Shown piece by piece: positions 42,165-49,913 of a DNA stretch of 64,000 nucleotides (positions within the stretch are counted from its first letter, which is position 1; each line of letters opens with the position of its first letter). This DNA comes from Streptomyces melanogenes (GTDB taxonomy: Bacteria; Actinomycetota; Actinomycetes; Streptomycetales; Streptomycetaceae), in the NCBI RefSeq assembly GCF_014649795.1, contig NZ_BMTS01000010.1:124001-188000 (forward strand), written 5' to 3'. Made by a program: the position numbers and the translations under genes. The notes under the pieces were generated by a model. It had not been told where the DNA came from, did not search any database, and saw only the letters and a program-made list of their open reading frames with translations.

Positions 42165-43376
42165 GTGCCGCTACTAAACAAAGTACGGACGGCCCTGCCG
42201 GCGGGACCCGGCGCGCACACCACCGCGCCCTCCCTGCTCCGCCTCCGCACCGCTCTGACCGTGTTCTTCGCCCTCGACGGATTCCTCTTCGCCGGCTGGG
42301 TGGTCCGCATCCCGGCCATCAAGCAGCAGACCGGCGCCTCGGCCGGTGACCTCGGCCTCGCCCTGCTCGGCGTCTCGGCGGGCGCCGTGGTGACGATGGT
42401 GCTCACCGGCCGGCTCTGCCGGCGCTTCGGCAGCCACCCCGTGACCGTGGCCTGCGGCGCCCTGATGGCGCTGGCCATCGCCCTGCCGGCGCAGACGCGT
42501 TCGGCGCTCGCGCTGGGAGCGGTCCTACTGGTCTTCGGCGCCGCGTACGGCGGCATCAACGTGGCCATGAACAGCGCGGCCGTCGATCTGGTCGCGGCCC
42601 TGCGGCGCCCGGTGATGCCCAGCTTCCACGCCGCGTTCAGCCTCGGCGGCATGCTCGGCGCGGGCGTCGGCGCGCTGGTGGCGGGCGGCCTCTCCCCCAC
42701 CGCGCACCTGCTCGCGCTGACCGGGTTCGGCCTGCTGGTGACCGCCTTCGCGGGTCCGGTCCTGCTCCGCCACCCCGCCCCTGCGCACACGGCGACCCCG
42801 CACGCCCAGGGGCGGCGCCCGGACGGCCGGGCCCGGCGCCTGGTGCTGCTGTTCGGCGTGATCGCGCTGTGCACGGCGTACGGGGAAGGGGCCATGGCCG
42901 ACTGGGGCGCGCTCCACCTGGAGCAGGACCTCGACGCGGCGCCCGGCGTCGCGGCCATCGGCTACTCCCTGTTCGCCCTGGCCATGACGGCGGGTCGGCT
43001 CAGTGGCACCTTCCTGCTCGAACGCCTGGGCCAGACCCGCGCGCTGGTCGCGGGCGGCACGACGGCCACGGCCGGGATGCTGCTCGGCGCGCTCGCGCCG
43101 ACGGTGTGGCTCGCGCTCGCCGGTTTCGCGGTGATGGGCCTGGGCCTCGCCAACATCTTCCCGGTCGCGGTGGCCCGCGCGGGCGCGCTGGCCGGACCCG
43201 GCGGGGTCGCCGCCGCGTCGACCCTCGGCTACGGCGGCATGCTCCTCGGCCCGCCCGCGATCGGCTTCCTGGCCCAGTGGTCCTCGCTGCCCGTCGCCCT
43301 GACGACGGTGGCCGCGCTGTCGGCGGCGGCGGCCGTGATCGCGTACGGGTCGCGGCGGGCGACGGCGGGGGTGTAA
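42165..43376 (+). CDS. MFS transporter divergent from ROK regulator
   Basis: 403 residues from GTG 42165, about twelve membrane helices. The N-terminal LFAGWVVRIPAIKQQTGASA, NVAMNSAAVDLVAALRRPVM and PSFHAAFSLGGMLGAGVGAL segments are typical of the fucose-permease-like/YfkF group of major facilitator carriers. Divergence from a ROK sugar regulator supports a sugar or amino-sugar substrate, or efflux of one. An A/T-rich patch around the start codon (CTACTAAACAAAGTAC) may hold an operator. The start is not fully certain; the next Met is well inside. Confidence 0.9.
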   Translation: MPLLNKVRTALPAGPGAHTTAPSLLRLRTALTVFFALDGFLFAGWVVRIPAIKQQTGASAGDLGLALLGVSAGAVVTMVLTGRLCRRFGSHPVTVACGALMALAIALPAQTRSALALGAVLLVFGAAYGGINVAMNSAAVDLVAALRRPVMPSFHAAFSLGGMLGAGVGALVAGGLSPTAHLLALTGFGLLVTAFAGPVLLRHPAPAHTATPHAQGRRPDGRARRLVLLFGVIALCTAYGEGAMADWGALHLEQDLDAAPGVAAIGYSLFALAMTAGRLSGTFLLERLGQTRALVAGGTTATAGMLLGALAPTVWLALAGFAVMGLGLANIFPVAVARAGALAGPGGVAAASTLGYGGMLLGPPAIGFLAQWSSLPVALTTVAALSAAAAVIAYGSRRATAGV

Positions 43377-43509
43377 GGGGCGGGAGAGGTCGGGGGCGTG
43401 AGCACACATCGCCTGCTCGCAGGGCGAATGCCGGGGTGCCCACGCGCGCGTGAATGCGCGTCCATGGACAGGATCACCACCCCGCCCGCCCCGCTGGCAG
43501 AATCCCGAC

Positions 43510-44253
43510 ATGGACACCGCTGAACTCATCAACGCCCTCGACCGCGAGGGCCGGTTGCTGGCCGGGGCCGCCGACGCGGCGGGCCCCGACGCCGCCGTGC
43601 CGACCTGCCCCGGCTGGCAGGTGCGGGATCTGCTGCGGCACACCGGGACGGTGCACCGCTGGGCGACCGCCTACCTCACCGAGGGCCACACCGCCTTCCA
43701 CCCCAGCGGCGAGGAGCCCGATCTCGACGGCGACGAGCTGCTCGACTGGTTCCGCGAGGGCCACCGCGCGCTCGTCGACGCGCTGACCGGCACGCCGAAG
43801 GACCTGGAGTGCTGGCACTTCCTGCCCGCGGCATCCCCGCCGGCGTTCTGGGCCCGCCGCCAGGCGCACGAGACGGCGGTCCACCGGGTGGACGCCGAGT
43901 CGGCCCGGGGCGGCGACCTCACCGCGCCGGAGCCGGAGTTCGCCGCCGACGGCATCGACGAGCTGCTCCGCGGCTTCCACGCCCGGGAGAAGAGCCGGGT
44001 GCGGACACGGACGCCGCGCACCCTTCGCGTACGGGCGACGGACACCGACGCGGTGTGGACCGTGCACCTGTCGGACGGGGTGCCGCGCACGGTCCGGGAC
44101 GACGACGGGCCCGCGGACTGCGAGCTGAGCGGCACCGCGCACGAGCTGTATCTGACGCTGTGGAACCGACGGCCGCTCTCGTCCGTTGCCCTTGCGGGCG
44201 ACGCGTCGCTCGCCGAGCTGTGGCGGGCGAACTCGGCCATCACCTGGGGGTAG
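43510..44253 (+). CDS. Maleylpyruvate isomerase family mycothiol-dependent protein
   Basis: 247 residues. The N-terminal DinB-like/MDMPI domain (LINALDREGRLLAGAADAAG, VPTCPGWQVRDLLRHTGTVH, WARRQAHETAVHRVDAESA) supplies the three-His metal site seen in mycothiol-dependent maleylpyruvate isomerases (His in RHTGTVHRW, HETAVHR). The C-terminal domain (VRATDTDAVWTVHLSDG, LSGTAHELYLTLWNRRPLSS) is the usual SCP2-like partner. Family members use mycothiol as cofactor; most, including this one, have no known substrate. ATG 43510 chosen; an upstream in-frame GTG at 43450 lacks support. Confidence 0.87.
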   Translation: MDTAELINALDREGRLLAGAADAAGPDAAVPTCPGWQVRDLLRHTGTVHRWATAYLTEGHTAFHPSGEEPDLDGDELLDWFREGHRALVDALTGTPKDLECWHFLPAASPPAFWARRQAHETAVHRVDAESARGGDLTAPEPEFAADGIDELLRGFHAREKSRVRTRTPRTLRVRATDTDAVWTVHLSDGVPRTVRDDDGPADCELSGTAHELYLTLWNRRPLSSVALAGDASLAELWRANSAITWG

Positions 44254-44277
44254 CCGCCCAGGAGCACGAACCAGACG

Positions 44278-44679
44278 TTACGAGGGCCGGTCCGCCAGCA
44301 TCCGGGAGAGCACCGCGCGTTGCAGCGGTCGCACCTGGGTGTGGAGCGCCCGGCCCTTGTCCGTGATCACGACCCGGACGCCCCGCCGGTCCTCGCTGCA
44401 CATCCCGCGGTGGACCAGGTCCTCCTTCTCCAGCCTGCCGATCAGACGGGAGAGGGCGCTCTGGCTCAGATGGACCCGCGAGGCGAGCTCCTGGACGCGG
44501 TACGCCGCGCCGCCGTCCTCCGCACGGCCCTCCACGAGCACGTCGAGCACCTCGAAGTCGCTCGCTCCGATGCCGTACTGGTGCAGCTCGCGATCGAGCT
44601 CGCACGTCGTGCGCGCGTGCACCGCGAGGATGCCGCGCCACTCGTCCACGAGCATGCGCTCGGACTTCTTGGCCGCCAT
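44278..44679 (-). CDS. MarR-family transcriptional regulator
   Basis: 133 residues, one winged-helix domain: FEVLDVLVEGRAEDGGAAYR, VQELASRVHLSQSALSRLIG, RLEKEDLVHRGMCSEDRRGV. It includes the MarR wing SEDRRGVRVVITDKGR. It is divergent from the DHA2 drug-efflux gene across 87 bp that contains an 11-bp inverted repeat overlapping the efflux promoter, so it is very likely the repressor of that pump. Length is slightly short for MarR (about 140-150) but complete. Confidence 0.93.
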   Translation of the reverse strand: MAAKKSERMLVDEWRGILAVHARTTCELDRELHQYGIGASDFEVLDVLVEGRAEDGGAAYRVQELASRVHLSQSALSRLIGRLEKEDLVHRGMCSEDRRGVRVVITDKGRALHTQVRPLQRAVLSRMLADRPS

Positions 44680-44725
44680 GTCCGCACGTTAGCAGAGAAG
44701 TCGCTCTTTGTTGCACCGTAATTAA

Positions 44726-44759
44726 ATGCACTTGCACTCGATGCATGTGCATGTAGTCT
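44726..44759 (+). promoter_or_regulatory. MarR operator overlapping the efflux promoter
   Basis: ATGCACTTGCA (44726-44736) and TGCATGTGCAT (44742-44752) form an inverted repeat with one mismatch and a five-base spacer. TTGCAC (44732) and TAGTCT (44754) make a -35/-10 pair with 16-bp spacing leading to the MFS start at 44767. A repressor on the repeat would cover the promoter. Confidence 0.7.
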
Positions 44760-44766
44760 GCTCCGC

Positions 44767-46251
44767 ATGACCTCTCCGCTCAACGTCCCGTCCAGCCAAG
44801 AGCGTTGGAGCCCCCGGCTGTGGGGCACCCTGCTGGTGCTCTGCGCCGCGATGTTCCTCGACGCCCTCGACGTCTCCATGGTCGGCGTCGCCCTGCCCTC
44901 GATCGCGAGCGATCTGAACCTCACCACCTCGACGCTCCAGTGGATCGTCAGCGGCTACATCCTGGGCTACGGCGGCCTGCTGCTCCTCGGCGGCCGCGCG
45001 GCCGACCTGATGGGCCGCCGCCAGGTGTTCCTCATCGCGCTCGGCGTCTTCGCGCTGGCCTCGCTGCTCGGCGGACTCGTCGACTCCGGGCCGCTGCTGA
45101 TCGCCAGCCGCTTCATCAAGGGCCTGAGCGCCGCGTTCACCGCGCCCGCCGGCCTCTCGATCATCACCACGACCTTCAAGGAGGGTCCGCAGCGCAACCG
45201 GGCGCTCTCCATCTACACCACCTGCGCCGCCACCGGCTTCTCCATGGGCCTGGTCCTGTCCGGTCTGCTCACCGAGCTCAGCTGGCGCTGGACCATGCTG
45301 CTCCCGGCGCCGGTCGCCCTGATCGCCCTGGTCGCGGGCCTCAAGCTCATCCCGCACAGCGACCGCCCCGAGGGCAAGCGCCACTACGACGTGCCCGGCG
45401 CCATCACCGGCACCGGCTCGATGCTGCTCCTCGTCTACACCGTCGTCCAGGCGCCCGAGGTCGGCTGGGCCTCCGCCCGTACGCTGCTGTCCTTCCTCGC
45501 CGTCGCGGTCCTGCTCACCGTGTTCGTCCGGATCGAGCAGCGCACCGCGAGCCCGCTGATCCGGCTCGGCGTGCTGCGCTCCGGCGTCCAGGTCCGCACC
45601 CAGCTGGGCGCCGCCGCCTTCTTCGGCTCGTACGTCGGCTTCCAGTTCATGGTCACGCAGTACATGCAGTCGGTGCTCGACTGGACCGCGCTCCAGACCG
45701 CCCTGGCGTTCCTGCCCGCCGGTGTGCTCGTCGCCCTGTCCTCCGCGATGATCGGCCCGGTCGTCGACCGCTTCGGCACCCCGCGCATCCTCGCCGCCGG
45801 CTTCGCGGCCCTGGTCCTCGCGTACGCCCTGTTCCTGCGCATCAGCCTCACCCCGCAGTACGCCGCGGTCATCCTGCCGTCGATGCTGCTGCTCGGCGCG
45901 GCCTGCGCGCTGGTCTTCCCCTCGCTCAACATCCAGGCCACCACCGGCGTGGACGACAGCGAGCAGGGCATGGTCTCGGGTCTGCTCAACACCTCGATCC
46001 AGGTGGGCGGCGCGATCTTCCTGGCCGTGGTGACGGCCGTGATCACCGCGGGCGACCGGGGCGACTCCCCGCAGGACCTGCTCGACAGTTTCCGGCCGGG
46101 TCTGATCGTGGTGACGGGCATCGCGCTCGCCGGTCTCCTCATCACCCTGACCGGGCTGCGCACCAAGGCCGACCGGCAGACGCTGGTCGTCGCGGGGTCG
46201 GCCCAGGAAGCGGCCGCACCGGAGCCCGCGAAGGTCGCCGTCCGCGACTGA
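44767..46251 (+). CDS. DHA2-type (EmrB/QacA) MFS drug-efflux transporter
   Basis: 494 residues, about fourteen membrane helices. The antiporter motif C region (GAITGTGSMLLLVYTVVQAP) and loop GGRAADLMGRRQVFL fit the DHA2 family, which export drugs or small metabolites with protons. LDVSMVGVALPSIASDLNLT at the first helix is typical. Expression is probably controlled by the divergent MarR through the operator at 44726. A strong hairpin follows the stop. The physiological substrate is unknown; induction by a phenolic ligand would be usual for MarR pairs. Confidence 0.94.
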   Translation: MTSPLNVPSSQERWSPRLWGTLLVLCAAMFLDALDVSMVGVALPSIASDLNLTTSTLQWIVSGYILGYGGLLLLGGRAADLMGRRQVFLIALGVFALASLLGGLVDSGPLLIASRFIKGLSAAFTAPAGLSIITTTFKEGPQRNRALSIYTTCAATGFSMGLVLSGLLTELSWRWTMLLPAPVALIALVAGLKLIPHSDRPEGKRHYDVPGAITGTGSMLLLVYTVVQAPEVGWASARTLLSFLAVAVLLTVFVRIEQRTASPLIRLGVLRSGVQVRTQLGAAAFFGSYVGFQFMVTQYMQSVLDWTALQTALAFLPAGVLVALSSAMIGPVVDRFGTPRILAAGFAALVLAYALFLRISLTPQYAAVILPSMLLLGAACALVFPSLNIQATTGVDDSEQGMVSGLLNTSIQVGGAIFLAVVTAVITAGDRGDSPQDLLDSFRPGLIVVTGIALAGLLITLTGLRTKADRQTLVVAGSAQEAAAPEPAKVAVRD

Positions 46252-46269
46252 CGCCGCCACGGGGGAGGG

Positions 46270-46304
46270 TGCGGCCGACGGGTGCTCCTTGCCCGTCGGC
46301 CGCA
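46270..46304 (+). terminator. GC-rich hairpin terminator after the efflux gene
   Basis: TGCGGCCGACGGG (46270-46282) and CCCGTCGGCCGCA (46292-46304) are perfect 13-bp complements around a nine-base loop, nineteen bases after the stop codon. There is no T-tract, as is normal for Streptomyces terminators. Confidence 0.75.
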
Positions 46305-46324
46305 TCTGCACGGAGACTGCTCCC

Positions 46325-46612
46325 ATGGGCAACCGAAGCCAGGGCGAACGCGACGCCCTCACCGTCGAGATCATGTACGCCGTGGTGACCGCGTCGCTGG
46401 CAGCCCTGCTCGCCTTCGGCGCGGTCGCCGGGCCCGTCTTCCTCTTCGAACTGCGCCATCCCGCCCGGGGCCTGCTGCTCCTGGCCGGGTCGGCCGCCGC
46501 CGTGCTCGCCTTCGTCAGCCGGACCGTGCACGTCCTGTGGCGCTTCTCGTACGCGGGCGACGAAGGCCGCCGTCAGCCGAGCCAGCCGGGCCGCACCAGC
46601 CCCGACTCATAG
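46325..46612 (+). CDS. DUF6332-type small membrane protein
   Basis: 95 residues from ATG 46325. A short polar N-terminus (MGNRSQGERDALTVEIMYAV) leads into two membrane helices (about 18-38 and 48-70), the second ending in a basic cytoplasmic tail (RTVHVLWRFSYAGDEGRRQP). The start matches a family of about 80-100 residue Streptomyces membrane proteins annotated DUF6332, function unknown. Its 3' end overlaps the convergent response-regulator gene by 40 bases. Confidence 0.75.
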   Translation: MGNRSQGERDALTVEIMYAVVTASLAALLAFGAVAGPVFLFELRHPARGLLLLAGSAAAVLAFVSRTVHVLWRFSYAGDEGRRQPSQPGRTSPDS

Positions 46613-47238
46613 GCCAGCACCACCAGTTGGGCCCGGTCGCGGGCCCCGAGCTTGACCATGGTGCGGCTGACGTGGGTCTTGGCGGTGAGCGGGCTGACAA
46701 CCAGGCGGCGCGCGATCTCCTCGTTGGAGAGCCCGATCCCGACCAGGGCCATCACCTCCCGCTCCCGCTCGGTCAGCTCGCCCAGACTCTCCGCCGTGGC
46801 CGGCTCCTTGGAGCGGGCGGCGAACTCGGCGATCAGCCGCCGGGTCACCCCGGGCGAGAGCAGCGCGTCCCCGTCCACCACGGCCCGTACCGCCCGCAGC
46901 AGTTCGTCCGGCTCGGTGTCCTTGACCAGGAACCCGGAGGCCCCGGCGCGGATCGCCTCGAAGACGTACTCGTCCAGCTCGAAGGTGGTCAGCATCACCA
47001 CCTTCACGCCGTCCAGCTCGCCGTCGCCGGTGATCCGGCGGGTGGCGGCGAGCCCGTCGAGGTGCGGCATGCGGATGTCCATCAGGACGACGTCCGGCCG
47101 CAGTTCGCGCACCAGGCGCACCGCCTCCTCGCCGTCGGCGGCCTCGCCCGTCACCTCGATGTCCGGCTGGGCGTCGAGCAGCGCCCGGAAACCGGCCCGG
47201 ACGAGCAGCTGGTCGTCGGCGAGCAGTACGCGGATCAC
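46573..47238 (-). CDS. NarL/LuxR-type response regulator
   Basis: 221 residues from GTG 47238. Receiver domain: VLLADDQLLVRAGF with the acidic pair Asp-Asp near 8-9, phospho-acceptor Asp in VVLMDIRMPHLDG (about 54), Thr in LTTFELDEY and Lys in FLVKDTEPDE. The C-terminal LuxR helix-turn-helix reads LTEREREVMALVGIGLSNEE then IARRLVVSPLTAKTHVSRTM. It is coupled to the histidine kinase (GTGA overlap), forming a complete two-component system. A candidate binding palindrome lies upstream of the pair at 48582. Confidence 0.95.
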   Translation of the reverse strand: MIRVLLADDQLLVRAGFRALLDAQPDIEVTGEAADGEEAVRLVRELRPDVVLMDIRMPHLDGLAATRRITGDGELDGVKVVMLTTFELDEYVFEAIRAGASGFLVKDTEPDELLRAVRAVVDGDALLSPGVTRRLIAEFAARSKEPATAESLGELTEREREVMALVGIGLSNEEIARRLVVSPLTAKTHVSRTMVKLGARDRAQLVVLAYESGLVRPGWLG

Positions 47239-48407
47239 GGGGTCTCCCTCGGTGCGGCGGGTGCGGTGCGGGTGAGCGGGAGCCGGGCGACCACCCGGAA
47301 GCCGCCGTCGGGGCGCGGGCCCGCCTCGATGGTGCCACCGAGCGCGGCGGCCCGCTCCCGCATGCCGATCAGGCCGTTCCCACTGCCGCCCGCGTCCCCG
47401 GGACCGGCCGGTCCGTCGTCGTCCACGCGCAGTTCGAGCACGTCCGGCGCGTAGGCGAGCAGCACGCGCGCGGTACGGGAGCCGGAGTGGCGCACCACGT
47501 TGGTGAGCGCCTCCTGGACGATGCGGAAGGCGGCGAGATCGGCCCCGGGCGGCAGCGCCCGGGGCGAGCCGGTCGTCGCCGTCTCGACGGTGAGCCCGGC
47601 CGCCGCGGCCTGTTCGACGAGCTCGGGCAGCCGGTCCAGGCCCGGCGCGGGCGAGCGGGGCGCGTCGCCCGGGGCGCGCAGGGTGTCGAGCACCTGGCGC
47701 ACCTCGCCCAGCGCCTCCTTGCTGGCGGACTTGATGGTGCTCAGCGCGGTACGCGCCTGCTCCGGGTCGGAGTCGAGCAGCGCGAGGCCCACGCCCGCCT
47801 GGACGTTGATGACCGAGATGCTGTGCGCCAGTACGTCGTGCAGCTCGCGCGCGATCCGCAGCCGCTCCTCGTCGGCGCGCCGCCGCGCGGCGGCGGCCCG
47901 CTCGGCCCCCGCCCTGGCCCACTGCTCCCGGCGTACGCGGGTGAGCTCGGCGATCGCCACGATGGCCAGCACCCAGGCGGCGACGGCCAGTTCCTGCCCC
48001 CAGGGCGCGGCCCGGTCGCCGCTCGGGGGCAGCCAGCGGTAGAGCCAGTGGGCGATGAGCACATGGCCGAGCCAGAGCATCCCGACCGCCGACCAGGCGG
48101 CCCGGCGGTGTCCGGCGACGATCGCGGCGAAGCAGCCGACGGCCACCGCGAGGAAGATCGGCCCGTACGGGTATCCGGCGCCGAGGTAGACCATGGCCGC
48201 GCCCGCCGAGCCGAACACGGCGAGCACCGGGTGGCGGCGGCGCAGCAGCAGCACCGCGCAGCTCGCGACGAGCAGCAGCCGGGCGAAGACGTCGAGGGAC
48301 GCGCGCTCGGTCTGGTTGTGCCCGGCGAACGTGGAGCCGCCCACCACGACCGCGGTCAGCACCAGGGTGGACGCCCACGGCAACCGCGAGCGAACCCGGG
48401 GGCCCAC
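47235..48407 (-). CDS. NarL-type sensor histidine kinase (HisKA_3)
   Basis: 390 residues from GTG 48407. Four to five N-terminal membrane helices (about 10-145) with almost no extracellular domain, then the dimerisation/phospho-acceptor motif RIARELHDVLAHSISVINVQ (His about 205) and HATPase (LTNVVRHSGSRTARVLLAY, VDDDGPAGPG, GNGLIGMRERAAALGG). This intramembrane-sensing layout is typical of kinases that watch envelope stress. The true 5' end is odd: the same frame continues upstream through an amber codon (48438-48440) to an ATG at 48521 that has a leaderless-type promoter. The chosen GTG has GGGCGGGAACGG in front of it. Confidence 0.9.
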   Translation of the reverse strand: MGPRVRSRLPWASTLVLTAVVVGGSTFAGHNQTERASLDVFARLLLVASCAVLLLRRRHPVLAVFGSAGAAMVYLGAGYPYGPIFLAVAVGCFAAIVAGHRRAAWSAVGMLWLGHVLIAHWLYRWLPPSGDRAAPWGQELAVAAWVLAIVAIAELTRVRREQWARAGAERAAAARRRADEERLRIARELHDVLAHSISVINVQAGVGLALLDSDPEQARTALSTIKSASKEALGEVRQVLDTLRAPGDAPRSPAPGLDRLPELVEQAAAAGLTVETATTGSPRALPPGADLAAFRIVQEALTNVVRHSGSRTARVLLAYAPDVLELRVDDDGPAGPGDAGGSGNGLIGMRERAAALGGTIEAGPRPDGGFRVVARLPLTRTAPAAPRETP

Positions 48408-48454
48408 GCCGTTCCCGCCCTGGACCCACGTCCGCGCCTAGGGCGGGAACGGCG
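48407..48454. repeat. Perfect 14-bp inverted repeat covering the kinase ribosome site
   Basis: CGCCGTTCCCGCCC (48407-48420) and GGGCGGGAACGGCG (48441-48454) are exact complements with a 20-base loop. In the kinase mRNA the hairpin would contain the purine-rich stretch before GTG 48407 and touch the start codon itself, hiding the ribosome site. It could regulate kinase translation, be a DNA operator, or be a recent local duplication-inversion. Confidence 0.65.
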
Positions 48455-48521
48455 GCGGCCCCTGCCGTGCCCAGGGGGGACCGTCGCCGCGGGCGGGGCG
48501 CGCCGAGTGCTGCTCTTCCAT
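48438..48521 (-). other. In-frame N-terminal extension of the kinase interrupted by TAG
   Basis: ATG 48521 begins MEEQHSARPARGDGPPWARQ and stops at TAG after 27 codons; the next 10 codons (ARTWVQGGNG) read straight into the kinase GTG in the same frame. TAGCGT (48529-48534, minus strand) lies seven bases before the ATG, as in a leaderless promoter. Either the ancestral start has been lost by a nonsense change, the base is a sequencing error, or the short ORF is a leader. Confidence 0.5.
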
Positions 48522-48580
48522 ACCGGCCACGCTAGCCCCGGGCACGGCGCCCGGGCGTCAGCCCGGCGTGGTGATCACGC

Positions 48581-49282
48581 CTACTCCCCGGGGAGTACCA
48601 GACCCACCGACGCGGCCAGCCCCGCGGCCGCGTGCGCGAAGAAGGCGTCCCGCTCCTCGACGACGCGGTGGAACTGGCCGAACAGCTCGAACGAGATCAG
48701 CCCGAAGAGCTGCGCCCACGCGGCGACCAGCGCGGGCCCGACCGCGGGCGGCAGCCCGGGCGCGAACTCGGCGGCCATCCGCTCGGCCTCCCCCCGCAGC
48801 TGAGGGGCGAGCCGGGGGACGGCGATCCCCCGGGCCTGGTGCGCGTCGCGGACGATCCCGATGAGCACGAGCCCGACGCGCGAGGCGGGGCCGACGGTGG
48901 CTTCGGGCGCGGTGTAGCCGGGCACGGGCGAGCCGTAGATCAGCGCGTACTCGTGCGGGTGGGCCAGCGCCCAGGTCCGTACGGCCGCGCAGACGGCGAC
49001 CCAGCGCTCGGCGGGCGCGTCGGCGGGGGCGGCCTGGGCGAGTGCGCGCTCGGCGGCCTCGCCGACGGCGTCGTAGGCGTCCACGATCAGCGCGGTGAGC
49101 AGGTCGTCGCGGCTCGGGAAGTAGCGGTAGAGGGCGGAGGAGACCATGCCGAGCTCGCGGGCGACGGCGCGCAGCGACAGTTTCGCGGCACCTTCGGCGG
49201 CGAGCTGCTTCCTCGCCTCGTCCTTGATGGCCGCGGTGATCTCGGTACGCGCGCGGGCTCGGGCGCCCTGAACGGTGCTCAT
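48581..49282 (-). CDS. TetR-family transcriptional regulator
   Basis: 233 residues: N-terminal helix-turn-helix (ARTEITAAIKDEARKQLAAE, KLSLRAVARELGMVSSALYR, YFPSRDDLLTALIVD) and a TetR_C_11/WHG-like C-terminal domain (WVAVCAAVRTWALAHPHEYA, LIYGSPVPGYTAPE). It is divergent from the deazaflavin-dependent oxidoreductase gene, and the 178-bp gap carries repeated GAGAGCA-TGCTCTC palindromes that are its probable operators, controlling both genes. The stop codon lies inside a perfect 16-bp palindrome. Confidence 0.94.
   Translation of the reverse strand: MSTVQGARARARTEITAAIKDEARKQLAAEGAAKLSLRAVARELGMVSSALYRYFPSRDDLLTALIVDAYDAVGEAAERALAQAAPADAPAERWVAVCAAVRTWALAHPHEYALIYGSPVPGYTAPEATVGPASRVGLVLIGIVRDAHQARGIAVPRLAPQLRGEAERMAAEFAPGLPPAVGPALVAAWAQLFGLISFELFGQFHRVVEERDAFFAHAAAGLAASVGLVLPGE
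48582..48597. promoter_or_regulatory. Perfect 16-bp palindrome upstream of the two-component operon
   Basis: TACTCCCCGGGGAGTA is fully palindromic and overlaps the TetR stop codon. Its centre is about 68 bp upstream of the predicted leaderless start of the kinase transcript, a usual position for an activating NarL-type regulator. A near-identical palindrome sits upstream of the SHOCT/ABC operon at 38233. Confidence 0.5.
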
Positions 49283-49359
49283 GGGGCCATTCTGCCACTA
49301 TCGAGAGCGGCGCCCCGGAATGAGAGCACTGATCCGGCCAGTGAGCTCCGAATAAATTC

Positions 49360-49427
49360 GAGAGCACTGCTCTTGCTTTGGAGCACCGGTTCCGTGCACA
49401 CTGCTCTTAAGCGAGAGCAGTGCTCTC
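49360..49427. promoter_or_regulatory. TetR operators between TetR and deazaflavin-oxidoreductase genes
   Basis: GAGAGCACTGCTCTT (49360-49374) and GAGAGCAGTGCTCTC (49413-49427, extending to CGAGAGCA/TGCTCTCG) are nearly identical 15-bp palindromes 53 bp apart. Half-sites TGAGAGCACTG (49321) and CACTGCTCT (around 49399) add to the array. Multiple copies of one palindrome in a divergent TetR gap strongly suggest autoregulation plus control of the rightward gene. Confidence 0.75.
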
Positions 49428-49460
49428 GAAGTCGAAGTCAGCATCCACAGGGGAGTCCCG

Positions 49461-49913
49461 ATGTCGTCGCAGCCGTACTACCTCCAGGGCAGCCGCTTCA
49501 CCGTCAAGATGAACAGCGTCATCGGCTGGCTGGCCCGCCACGGCCTCAGCCTGGCCGGCACCGCCGAGCTCTCGGTGCGCGGCCGCAAGAGCGGCAAGAT
49601 GCAGCGCGTGCCGGTCAACCCGCACACGTACGAGGGCGCGCAGTACCTCATCTCGGCCCGCGGGCACTCGCAGTGGGTGCGCAACATGCGGGCGGCGGGC
49701 GGCGGCGAGCTGTGGGTCGGCCGCAAGGTCCGCGCCTTCACGGTCGCGGAGGTCCCGGACAGCGAGAAGACCGCCGTCCTGCGCACCTACCTGGAGCGCT
49801 GGGGGTGGGAGGTCAACCAGTACTTCAAGGGCGTCACCGCGAAGTCGAGCGACGACGAGCTGCTCGCCGCCGCGCCCGACCACCCGGTCTTCCGCATCAC
49901 CGTCGACGCCTGA
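49461..49913 (+). CDS. Deazaflavin (F420)-dependent nitroreductase-family oxidoreductase
   Basis: 150 residues. The split-barrel DDN/FDOR-B pattern is clear: LSLAGTAELSVRGRKSGKMQ, RVPVNPHTYEGAQYLISARG, HSQWVRNMRAAGGGELWVGR, with the RKSGK..R phosphate-binding stretch for F420. These small enzymes reduce quinones, nitro compounds or fatty acids using F420H2 or, in some branches, flavin. The gene is divergent from a TetR repressor and flanked by repeated palindromic operators, so it is probably induced by a specific xenobiotic or metabolite. A hairpin terminator follows directly. Confidence 0.9.
   Translation: MSSQPYYLQGSRFTVKMNSVIGWLARHGLSLAGTAELSVRGRKSGKMQRVPVNPHTYEGAQYLISARGHSQWVRNMRAAGGGELWVGRKVRAFTVAEVPDSEKTAVLRTYLERWGWEVNQYFKGVTAKSSDDELLAAAPDHPVFRITVDA

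Noticed and set aside
44240..44752. Longer minus-strand frames covering the MarR region
   Set aside because: Different frame from the recognisable winged-helix protein and continuing through the efflux promoter and operator.
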